Of a stretch of 31,437 nt of DNA, positions 1 through 6,324 are shown in pieces (position 1 is the first letter of the stretch; every line of letters starts with the position of its first letter). Both the position numbers and the translations under genes were made by a program. Origin of the DNA: DASUPK01 sp035456265 (lineage in GTDB: Bacteria > Actinomycetota > Thermoleophilia > Solirubrobacterales > 70-9); contig DATIDP010000016.1 of the NCBI GenBank assembly GCA_035456265.1, positions 1-31,437 of the forward strand, read 5' to 3'. The notes under the pieces were generated by a model that was not told the DNA's origin, ran no database searches, and worked only from the letters and a program-made list of their open reading frames with translations.

Positions 1-31
1 GGCGCACTGGCTGCCGTGCCGCTCGCGCGGG

Positions 32-913
32 GTGCGGGTGATTCTGGACTGGCGATTGGGTTGGGTGGCGTGGGGGGGGGGGGGGGCGGCCGTGGCCCTC
101 GCGGGGGTCAAACGTGCCTTCGAGGAAGCGGGAGTCGAGCCGGCCGAGATCATCGGGTGCTCCGGTGGCGCGATCTGGGGCTCGATGTGGGCGGCGGGGA
201 TGGGCTCCGACGAGATGACGGAGTTCTCGCTCTCCTGGCGGCCGGAGGACTACCTGGACATCCAGTGGCTCAAGCTGCCCCGGTTCGCCCTCTCGGCGCT
301 CAGAGGGTTCACGGGGCTGGCCAAGGGAGAGGCGATCGAACACCTCTTCGACACCCGGCTGATGAGGATGCCGTGCGGGGAGATGCCGATTCCGATCACG
401 ACCATCGTCTACAACATGGATCTCGGCAGGGTCGAGTACTTCGGATCGAGGCGCACCCCCGAGGTCACCATCGGCCACCTCGTCCGAGTGGCGATCGCGC
501 TGCCGCTGTTCATCGAGTCGGTCTCCGTACGCGGCCATCTCTACGTGGACGGGGGGATCATCGAGAACTGGCCGGCACAGCCGGCGATCGAAGCCGGTGA
601 CCGCTTCGACCAGGTGATCGGCGTCAACCTGATGCTGCCCAAGGGCTTCGAGCCCCGGGACATAAGCGGCTGGCCGGATAGGACCGGCGGCCTGCTGCAG
701 GCGAGCAGGCAGCTGCAGCAGGGCTACCACCTCGAATTGGCTCGGCGGGCGAAGGAGGAGCTCGGGGAGAAGCTGGAGCTGATCGAGCCGATCGACGAGG
801 CGGAGATCCGAGGCGTCTCGTTCTACGACCTATTCCTGGATCGGACGCAGTGGCCGCGACTGATCCAGCAAGGCTACGAGTCGGCGACCCGGGTGCTGCA
901 GGGTTTCCGCTGA
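32..913 (+). CDS. patatin-like phospholipase family protein (5' end uncertain or partial)
   Basis: Probable serine acyl hydrolase of the patatin family, which cleaves acyl groups from lipids with a Ser-Asp dyad. Seen here: a glycine-rich oxyanion segment (about residues 15-18), the nucleophile elbow GCSGG with Ser44, and the DGG motif with Asp173. About 293 aa is a normal single-domain length. The reading frame stays open to the window edge, so the GTG used here is only a nominal start. The glycine segment is encoded by a run of 15 G (72-86). The usual GGGxR/KG pattern is not intact and the spacing to the following helix looks one residue short, so a homopolymer length error or a real slippage tract is possible. 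The next gene, an alpha/beta hydrolase, follows after 42 bases in the same direction. The family call is firm; substrate is unknown. Confidence 0.8.
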   Translation: MRVILDWRLGWVAWGGGGAAVALAGVKRAFEEAGVEPAEIIGCSGGAIWGSMWAAGMGSDEMTEFSLSWRPEDYLDIQWLKLPRFALSALRGFTGLAKGEAIEHLFDTRLMRMPCGEMPIPITTIVYNMDLGRVEYFGSRRTPEVTIGHLVRVAIALPLFIESVSVRGHLYVDGGIIENWPAQPAIEAGDRFDQVIGVNLMLPKGFEPRDISGWPDRTGGLLQASRQLQQGYHLELARRAKEELGEKLELIEPIDEAEIRGVSFYDLFLDRTQWPRLIQQGYESATRVLQGFR

Positions 914-943
914 GCCGCTCGGCGCGGCTGCGCGCAGGAGCTC

Positions 944-949
944 CATAAT
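944..949 (+). promoter_or_regulatory. possible -10 box (CATAAT) of a leaderless transcript
   Basis: CATAAT lies six bases before the ATG at 956. That is the spacing at which transcription would begin on the start codon itself, a layout common in actinobacteria. No Shine-Dalgarno sequence is well placed for this gene, which fits, but no clear -35 box is visible either. Confidence 0.35.
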
Positions 950-955
950 CTGCGC

Positions 956-2146
956 ATGGCAGTTGTCGACGCCGAAGAGCGGCCGACACCAGAGAGCAGC
1001 CCTCCCGCCGGGCTCACCGCCCTGATCGAGCGCTTCGACCCTGACGTGATCGACGTGCCCAGCGGCTCGGCGCGCATCCGCCTGGCTGTCGATGGCGAGG
1101 GCGAGTGGGATGCGGTGATCGATGATGGCGCGATCGAGTTGAAGTCGGCGAGCGACCGGGAGCCCGACGCGCGGCTGAGCGCCGACTGGGCAACCTGGGA
1201 GGAGATCGCCCGTGACGTGCGCGGTGGAATGGTCGCCTTCCGTGAGGGCCGGCTGAGCGTCCGGCAGAACCTGCACCTCGGCGTCGGCTTCCTCGCCGCC
1301 ACCAGCGCCATTGTCGACGAGCGTCGGCTTCGCTTCGAATCCGTCCGCACCCGGCTCGGCAAGATCTCGACGCTCTCGGCAGGCGAGGGCGATCCCGTGA
1401 TCTGTGTGCACGGGTTGGGCGGGACCAAGTCCTCATTCCTCCCCACGGTCGCCGCGCTCGCCGACCGCCATCGAGTGGTCGCGATGGACCTGCCCGGGTT
1501 CGGCGATTCCGACAAGCCGATCGCCGCCGCCTACGACGCTCCGTACTTCGCGCGCGCAATCGAGGCCCTGCTCGACGAGCTGGAGATCGAGCGCGCCCAC
1601 TTGATCGGCAACAGCATGGGCGGGCGCGTCTCGATTGAGATGGGGCTGCTGCGACCCGGGCGCACCGGGAGGATCGCGCTGCTCAGCCCGGCGCTCGCCT
1701 GGATGCGCGGCCGCCGCTGGCGCTGGCTGCTCCAGGCACCGCTCCCCATGCTCGGCCTGATCCAACCGGCGCCGCGGGTGATCACCGAGCCGATCGTCCG
1801 CAACCTGGTCCCAGGTGGCAAGGACGGCTGGTCGGCCGCCGGCGTGGATGAGTTCCTGCGCTCCTATCTCACCCCGCGCGGTCGGGTTGCTTTCTACGAG
1901 GCAGCCCGAAACATCTATCTCGACGAGCCGCACGGCGAACGCGGCTTCTGGACTCGACTCGCCCAGATGTCGCCTCAGACTCTGTTTATCTGGGGGCGGC
2001 ATGATCAGCTCGTGCCGGTGGGCTTTAGAAAGCACGTCGAGCGGGCACTTCCCGCTGCGCGTCACCTGGAGCTCGACTGCGGCCACGTGCCGCAGCTCGA
2101 GGCACCGAAGCAGACGCACAACGCCATCCGCGAGTTCTTCGCCTGA
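956..2146 (+). CDS. alpha/beta hydrolase with N-terminal SCP2-like domain
   Basis: Predicted alpha/beta-hydrolase-fold enzyme of 396 aa. Residues 145-396 form the hydrolase: the oxyanion HG motif (VHGLGG, 151-156), the nucleophile elbow GNSMGG with Ser220, the acid Asp350 in GRHDQLVP, and His377 in CGHVPQLE. All three catalytic residues are present. The first ~125 residues are an extra domain whose composition and pattern (WDAVIDDG, RLSADWATWEEIARD, VRQNLHLGVGF) resemble SCP2/sterol-carrier-like lipid-binding domains. Such a domain could present a hydrophobic substrate to the hydrolase; this is inference. The gene sits between a patatin-like lipase and a GDPD-like protein, consistent with lipid metabolism. 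Confidence 0.85.
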   Translation: MAVVDAEERPTPESSPPAGLTALIERFDPDVIDVPSGSARIRLAVDGEGEWDAVIDDGAIELKSASDREPDARLSADWATWEEIARDVRGGMVAFREGRLSVRQNLHLGVGFLAATSAIVDERRLRFESVRTRLGKISTLSAGEGDPVICVHGLGGTKSSFLPTVAALADRHRVVAMDLPGFGDSDKPIAAAYDAPYFARAIEALLDELEIERAHLIGNSMGGRVSIEMGLLRPGRTGRIALLSPALAWMRGRRWRWLLQAPLPMLGLIQPAPRVITEPIVRNLVPGGKDGWSAAGVDEFLRSYLTPRGRVAFYEAARNIYLDEPHGERGFWTRLAQMSPQTLFIWGRHDQLVPVGFRKHVERALPAARHLELDCGHVPQLEAPKQTHNAIREFFA

Positions 2147-2219
2147 CCCCAGTCACGGAGGAGAACGTGGAGATCGTTCGGCGGGTGAACGCGGCCGTCA
2201 ACGAGAGAGGAGCGTGGCG

Positions 2220-2921
2220 ATGACCATTCTGATCGGCCACGGTGGTGCGAGCGCGATCGCTCCGGCGAATACGATCGCATCGTTCGACGCAGCCCGGCGC
2301 GCGGGTGTCGACATGATCGAGTTCGACGTCCGGCCGCGAGGATCGCGGCTGCTGGTGGCGCACCTCGCTCCCCAGGCTCGCCGGCGCGGCTGTCTGACTC
2401 TCGACGACGCCCTGGACCACCTCGCGCAGCCGCACTTCTCCGGGATCGCGTTGAACGTGGACGTCAAGGGCCGGGGGTGCGAGTCGGCGATCGTGGCGAT
2501 GCTGCGCGCGCACGGCCTGCTGGAGCGCTCCCTGATCTCTTCCCAGTCGGCTGACATCGTTGAAACTGTGCGGACGGTCGCCCCGAATGCCTGGACGGGG
2601 ATCTCGATCGGCGGATACATCTCCCGCCGCGTCAACCGCTGGCACCCGCATGCCTGGCGTGAGCGGCTGCTGCATGAGCTCGCCGCTGGCCGCTTCGGCG
2701 ACGTGATGCTGCACCACAAGCTCGTGGAAGCTGAGATCGCGGAGGCCATCCGGCGACTCGGTCGCCGGCTGTTCGCCTGGACCGTCGACGAGCCGGCGCT
2801 GTTCGCGAGGATCGCCGATCTCGGCGTCGCCGGTGTGGCGACCAATGACCCAGCGCGCCTACGGGCGCCGCATCGACAGGCGTCCAGCCTGGCACTCCGC
2901 TCTGGCGACGCACCTGGCTGA
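2220..2921 (+). CDS. glycerophosphodiester phosphodiesterase-like protein with altered active site
   Basis: TIM-barrel protein of the GDPD family, which normally hydrolyses glycerophosphodiesters to glycerol-3-phosphate and an alcohol. The ATG at 2220 follows a purine-rich GAGAGGAG; the frame is open further upstream, but the family pattern begins here (233 aa). Seen: the His-containing N-terminal motif (GHGGAS, His7), PANT (15-18), the acidic pair Glu34/Asp36, the second His (His48) and Asp81/Lys83 in VDVKG. In typical GDPDs the first motif is HRGAS and the second is PENT. Here Arg is Gly8 and Glu is Ala16, and the later metal-ligand Glu is replaced by Asp81. Activity may therefore be reduced or changed. 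It converges with the methyltransferase, with a 4-base gap. Confidence 0.78.
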   Translation: MTILIGHGGASAIAPANTIASFDAARRAGVDMIEFDVRPRGSRLLVAHLAPQARRRGCLTLDDALDHLAQPHFSGIALNVDVKGRGCESAIVAMLRAHGLLERSLISSQSADIVETVRTVAPNAWTGISIGGYISRRVNRWHPHAWRERLLHELAAGRFGDVMLHHKLVEAEIAEAIRRLGRRLFAWTVDEPALFARIADLGVAGVATNDPARLRAPHRQASSLALRSGDAPG

Positions 2922-2925
2922 CGAG

Positions 2926-3711
2926 CTATGTCCCCTGCTGGCGTCCCAGGTACTTCGATTCGAGCACCAGATCCTTGAGCAGCGATTGGTACTCGAGGTG
3001 GGTCTCGTGCTCGATCGTCCGCCAGGTGCGTCCTTCCTCGGTCCGCATGAACTCGCGGTAGTCGGGCGCTCCAGGCTGCCTGACGTTGTCGGCGACGACC
3101 ACCGAGCCGATGTGCAGCCACCCCTGGTCCAGGATCCGCTCGAGGTCAGGCAGATAGACAGACTTGTCGTGATCGATGAAGACGAAGTCGAGTGATCCGC
3201 GGGCGAAGCCGTGCTCAGACTCGAGCTTTGTGATCGTCTTATCCCCATCGCCGAGCGTCCCGACGAGCACCGTCAGCTCCTCGCCGATGCCGGCGTGGTC
3301 CCAGATGCGTCGTGCGATCGCGGCGTTTTCGGCGTTGAACTCGATCGACACAAGCCGTGCCCCTTCGGGCATCACCCGGGCGGAACGCAGGGCGCTGTAG
3401 CCGCAGTAGGTCCCCAGCTCGAGCAGCTGGCGGGGCGGGGTCCGCCGGATTGCCGCGTCCAGGATCTCGCCCTTCTCGTCCCCGACATTGATCAGGAAGC
3501 TGCGGTGGTACGCGAAGTCATCGATGACGCGGATCACATCGTCGAGGTCGCCCTGACGAGCCTCGGACTCGACGTGCCGGGCAAGCGCCAACTCCCGTCC
3601 GTCGCCCACCTGCCACTCGGTCTCCATGCGCCGCCTGCCCAACAGCATGCGGACCAGCGACCAGCGCAGAAACGGAAGTCGCTTCCCCCCAAGCTCTGAT
3701 AGCGGCGCCAT
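2926..3711 (-). CDS. catechol O-methyltransferase family SAM-dependent methyltransferase
   Basis: Class I SAM methyltransferase of 261 aa, closely patterned on catechol O-methyltransferase (COMT), which moves a methyl group from SAM to a catechol hydroxyl using Mg2+. Seen: the SAM motif LELGTYCGYSALR (97-109), the acidic ribose-binding Glu in SIEFNAENA (122-130), the metal and catalytic cluster FIDHDK (Asp180, Lys183), ADN (Asp208, Asn209) and LEY (Glu240). These match in order and spacing the mammalian COMT residues D141, K144, D169, N170 and E199. Mycobacteria have a related COMT. About 70 N-terminal residues precede the core. The substrate, a small catechol or polyphenol, is inferred. The upstream VOC gene on the same strand ends 24 bases before this start. 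Confidence 0.88.
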   Translation of the reverse strand: MAPLSELGGKRLPFLRWSLVRMLLGRRRMETEWQVGDGRELALARHVESEARQGDLDDVIRVIDDFAYHRSFLINVGDEKGEILDAAIRRTPPRQLLELGTYCGYSALRSARVMPEGARLVSIEFNAENAAIARRIWDHAGIGEELTVLVGTLGDGDKTITKLESEHGFARGSLDFVFIDHDKSVYLPDLERILDQGWLHIGSVVVADNVRQPGAPDYREFMRTEEGRTWRTIEHETHLEYQSLLKDLVLESKYLGRQQGT

Positions 3712-3719
3712 CGCTACCA

Positions 3720-3741
3720 GCCTGACAGACGATTGTCAGGC
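3720..3741. promoter_or_regulatory. perfect 8-bp inverted repeat upstream of the COMT gene
   Basis: GCCTGACA and TGTCAGGC form a perfect inverted repeat around a 6-base spacer. It lies 9 to 30 bases upstream of the COMT start and covers the stop codon of the upstream minus-strand gene (3736-3738). It could be an operator for a dimeric repressor or an RNA hairpin between two genes of one transcript. There is no U-tract, so an intrinsic terminator is less likely. Confidence 0.4.
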
Positions 3742-4368
3742 GTAGTGGCAGAACTCGAGGCCCAGGGGCTCCTCGGGACGGCGATCGAAGAACAGGGAGG
3801 TGACCCCCGAGGCGGGATTGGTGCACGGGCGACCCTGCAGCGAGCCCGGCGATCGGAATCCTTGGGCCTCCACCAACTCGCCCAGCACACCGAACCGCGC
3901 TGGGCTGCTCACCCCGAATGCCAGGTGCGCACCGATTCCCTGGCGAATCCAGTCGTCGAGGGCATTTCGCTCGATGCCGCGCGGTATCGCGACCTCGACC
4001 CTCAGCGACCCGCGATCTGGGTCGGCGGCGAGGGCCTCGAAGATCGTGGTTGGTACCGCCCGGCCCGCGAGCTCTGCGAGCTGCCTCGTCAGGATCGTGC
4101 TCGGGAAGGTGTGCCCGTCGGAGCCGAACCCGGCTTCCGCGGCGGCCGAGTTGAGCGCTCCCTCATCCTCGGGGGCCGCCATGAAGCCGACGTGGTCGAT
4201 TCCCGAGACCAGCGAGCTGATGGCGCTCGCCGAGGCGGGCTGCGGCAGCAGCTGCTCGAGGCACTCCTCGGCGCTCGTCGTCGTCATCAGTCGGGCCGCA
4301 CCTTGGAGAGCGGCAGGGACTCGATCCGGCTCAGTACTGAGGAGCACCTGGCTGATTCGCACGTCCAC
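3736..4368 (-). CDS. VOC-superfamily-like protein (glyoxalase/dioxygenase fold)
   Basis: Protein of up to 210 aa with a GTG start; a second GTG at 4362 is equally plausible. It reads as two tandem betaalphabetabetabeta modules. The metal-ligand positions expected of the VOC fold are present in order: His59 (GIDHVGF), Glu111 (TIFEAL), His148 (IGAHLAF) and Glu205 (GLEFCHY). Family members use a divalent metal for isomerase, dioxygenase or lyase chemistry; which applies here cannot be read from the sequence. It lies directly upstream of the COMT gene on the same strand, so both may act on small aromatic compounds (inference). No exact family is recognised. Confidence 0.6.
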   Translation of the reverse strand: MDVRISQVLLSTEPDRVPAALQGAARLMTTTSAEECLEQLLPQPASASAISSLVSGIDHVGFMAAPEDEGALNSAAAEAGFGSDGHTFPSTILTRQLAELAGRAVPTTIFEALAADPDRGSLRVEVAIPRGIERNALDDWIRQGIGAHLAFGVSSPARFGVLGELVEAQGFRSPGSLQGRPCTNPASGVTSLFFDRRPEEPLGLEFCHYA

Positions 4369-4475
4369 GTACGCTACGCCGCCGGGACGCGCTCAGCCTG
4401 CGCGATGCCTGCGGCGGGTGGCGAGGACGCCACCAGGGACCCTCTTCCGAGAGACCTCGGCTGGTAGCCGTGCTG

Positions 4476-5009
4476 CTAGTCCCCGCCGCCCAGGAGCGTC
4501 CGCCCCAGGCAGCGGACGTGCGAGGGCGCCATTCCCCAGCGCCTGTAGAAGCGCAGGGCGTCCTCGTTGCCGGCGATGACGGTCAGCCCGATGAAGCCGA
4601 CGCCGGCGACAGCAAGACGCCTCTCGACCTCCTCCATGAGCAGCGAGCCGATTCCCCAGCGGCGCAGCTCGGGTTCGACGGAGAGCGCCTCGAGTTCGCC
4701 CATCCGCTCGTTGGTCTCGAAGCTTCTGTCCCCGTCGCAAATCCGGAAGAAGGCGAAGCCGACCGGCGAGCCCTCGCGCTCGGCGATCAGCAGCCAGGCG
4801 TCACCGGCGCTCATCCAGCGCTCGAACTCACGCCGTCGCTGCTGCCAGGAGTACTCCGCGCGCCGGAATGGGGCGACCTCGCGGGCCTCGCCGGCGACCT
4901 CGGCGTCGTACTCGTGCATGGCTCGCCATAGCCACTCCACGTCGTCAAGCCGCTCGGCCGTCGCCTCGATGATCTCGATGTCGGGCGGCCCGGTCTGCTC
5001 CGCGGTCAC
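4476..5009 (-). CDS. GNAT family N-acetyltransferase
   Basis: Single-domain GNAT acetyltransferase of 177 aa, transferring acetyl from acetyl-CoA to an amine. Seen: a beta strand with a Gly-containing turn (SPVGFAFF, 81-88), the strand before motif A (ELEALSVEPELR, 105-116), the pyrophosphate loop RRWGIG (116-121), and the C-terminal motif B (GNEDALRFYRRWGM, about 147-160). The start ATG gives normal family length. The substrate is unknown. About 107 bases without a gene separate it from the VOC gene downstream, and a 244-base divergent spacer separates it from the cupredoxin gene. Confidence 0.88.
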   Translation of the reverse strand: MTAEQTGPPDIEIIEATAERLDDVEWLWRAMHEYDAEVAGEAREVAPFRRAEYSWQQRRREFERWMSAGDAWLLIAEREGSPVGFAFFRICDGDRSFETNERMGELEALSVEPELRRWGIGSLLMEEVERRLAVAGVGFIGLTVIAGNEDALRFYRRWGMAPSHVRCLGRTLLGGGD

Positions 5010-5253
5010 GGCGCGAGCCTACGCCCAATGAGCGCTCCAGGCGCCGACAGGCGAGTCAAACAGCCATGAGGCGACCCGGCTGCTCCTAACCGGGCCGCTC
5101 AGCAGAGGTGTTATAGGTCGGAAGCGACGCCGCTCCTCTCAGTAGTGTCCACGGGGCCGGACTCAGGGGAACGCACCGATGAGACGGCCCACCAAGGGGG
5201 GCAAGACTTTTGCCTGACAGCCCATACGTATCGATAGGAGCGGAGGGATACAG
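5010..5253. other. divergent intergenic region, no recognised element
   Basis: This 244-base spacer separates the GNAT gene (minus) from the cupredoxin gene (plus) and should hold promoters for both. Visible structure is limited: an 8-base palindrome ATACGTAT (5224-5231), a GGCAA/TTGCC hairpin with a 5-base loop shortly before it, and a good ribosome site (GGAGGG) six bases before the ATG at 5254. I compared it by eye with TPP, cobalamin, c-di-GMP and c-di-AMP riboswitch cores and saw no match. Confidence 0.4.
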
Positions 5254-5736
5254 ATGAGGATCTCCAAGACAGCGCTGATCACCTTCGGCACCGCGGCTGT
5301 CTCGCTGGCGTTCGCCGGCTGTGGCGGCGGGGGGGACAATGAAACCTCGACCACCCAGGCCCAGGCGCCTGCGCAGCCCTCCGGAGGCGGCTCGCTGACG
5401 ATCAACATGAGCGACTATGCCTTCTCACCCAACGATGCATCCACGAATGCGGGGACGGTCAGCATCAGCACTCCGAACCAAGGCCAGCTCCCACACGAGT
5501 TGGTCCTGTTCAAGACCAAGCAGTCTCCCGGCTCACTCCCCACCTTGAGCAATGGGGAGGTGGATGAGGAAGGGCTGGAGGCCAGCGGCGTCGAGAGCCC
5601 AGGTGAGATCGAGGACGTGGGCCCCGGCAAGACAAAGTCGGCAAGCCTCAAGCTCACCCCGGGCAAGTACGTGATGATCTGCAACCTTCCCGGCCACTAC
5701 AAGCAGGGTATGTACGGAACCTTGACGGTGAAGTAG
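5254..5736 (+). CDS. blue-copper (plastocyanin-like) lipoprotein
   Basis: Secreted cupredoxin of 160 aa and likely a one-electron carrier on the outer face of the membrane. The N-terminus is a lipoprotein signal with lipobox LAFAGC, so Cys23 would be lipidated. A Thr/Gln/Ala/Pro linker (about 30-47) follows. The cupredoxin domain has the type 1 copper ligands His81 (LPHELVLF), Cys143, His148 and Met153 (CNLPGHYKQGM). A charged insert (about 98-125) lies between the first and second ligands. A strong GGAGGG precedes the ATG. The next gene, an anchored cytochrome c, starts 61 bases downstream, and the two probably work in the same electron-transfer path (inference). Confidence 0.9.
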   Translation: MRISKTALITFGTAAVSLAFAGCGGGGDNETSTTQAQAPAQPSGGGSLTINMSDYAFSPNDASTNAGTVSISTPNQGQLPHELVLFKTKQSPGSLPTLSNGEVDEEGLEASGVESPGEIEDVGPGKTKSASLKLTPGKYVMICNLPGHYKQGMYGTLTVK

Positions 5737-5797
5737 CAGGCCACCGCGAAGAAGCCGTGGCGGTTAGCTCGGAGGCGAGGCCGGTACGCAATGCGCG

Positions 5798-6277
5798 ATG
5801 ACTGAGATGAACCAGCAAGAGAGGGAGAGACTGGAGCGGCAGAGGGAAGGCGACCGCAGGTTCTTCGTCCGGCTGTTCGGCTTCCTCGCCGGCCTCTTCG
5901 TCGTGGGTCTGGTCGCCGTCGTCTACGTGCTCGCCAGCAACGGCCTCGGCAGCAGCGAGGGGAGCAACGTGCAGCCGACCGCGACACAGGCCTCAACCAC
6001 CACCGAGACTCAGGCCGCTCCCACCGAGACTCAGGCCGCCCAGCCGCCGGTCGGCCCGGGCAGGGACCTGTTCGCCTCGACCTGCGGCGCCTGCCATACC
6101 CTCGCCGCGGCCGGAACGACGGGAACCGTCGGTCCGAACCTCGACGACCTCAAGCCCGATCAGGCAACCGTTCGGGCGGCGATCCAAAGTGGTCCCGGCG
6201 CGATGCCCGCCAACCTGCTCACGGGGGCTCAGGCCCAGCAGGTCGCTGCGTTCGTCGCCGCGAGCGCCGGTCGCTGA
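5798..6277 (+). CDS. membrane-anchored class I cytochrome c
   Basis: Small monohaem cytochrome c of 159 aa held by one transmembrane helix (about residues 22-46). A low-complexity linker rich in Thr, Gln, Ala and Pro follows (about 59-84) and contains a tandem TETQAA repeat. The haem site is CGACH (Cys96, Cys99, His100) and the likely sixth ligand is Met136 in GAMPANLL. Charged residues before the helix and none after it suggest that the haem domain faces outside. A second ATG lies three codons in, and neither start has a clear ribosome site. Pairing with the upstream blue-copper lipoprotein suggests exchange of electrons at the cell surface. Confidence 0.9.
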   Translation: MTEMNQQERERLERQREGDRRFFVRLFGFLAGLFVVGLVAVVYVLASNGLGSSEGSNVQPTATQASTTTETQAAPTETQAAQPPVGPGRDLFASTCGACHTLAAAGTTGTVGPNLDDLKPDQATVRAAIQSGPGAMPANLLTGAQAQQVAAFVAASAGR

Positions 6278-6324
6278 GCCGCCCTCAAACGGCTGCTCGA
6301 AAGAGGGCCCCTTCGTGCGCCCGG

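Noticed and set aside
3723..3731. GTCTGTCA on the minus strand before the COMT gene, similar to the CarH-like repeat motif
   Set aside because: It is a single copy with no 11-base phased partner, and it is part of the local palindrome. A short match like this is expected by chance.
5160..5253. Possible riboswitch in the leader of the cupredoxin gene
   Set aside because: Only a 5-bp hairpin and a short palindrome are visible, and I could match no known aptamer core.
6277..6324. Terminator between the cytochrome and CoA-transferase genes
   Set aside because: The best stem (AGCCG/CGGCT) has five pairs, an 8-base loop and no U-tract. A convergent terminator is expected here but not shown by the sequence.
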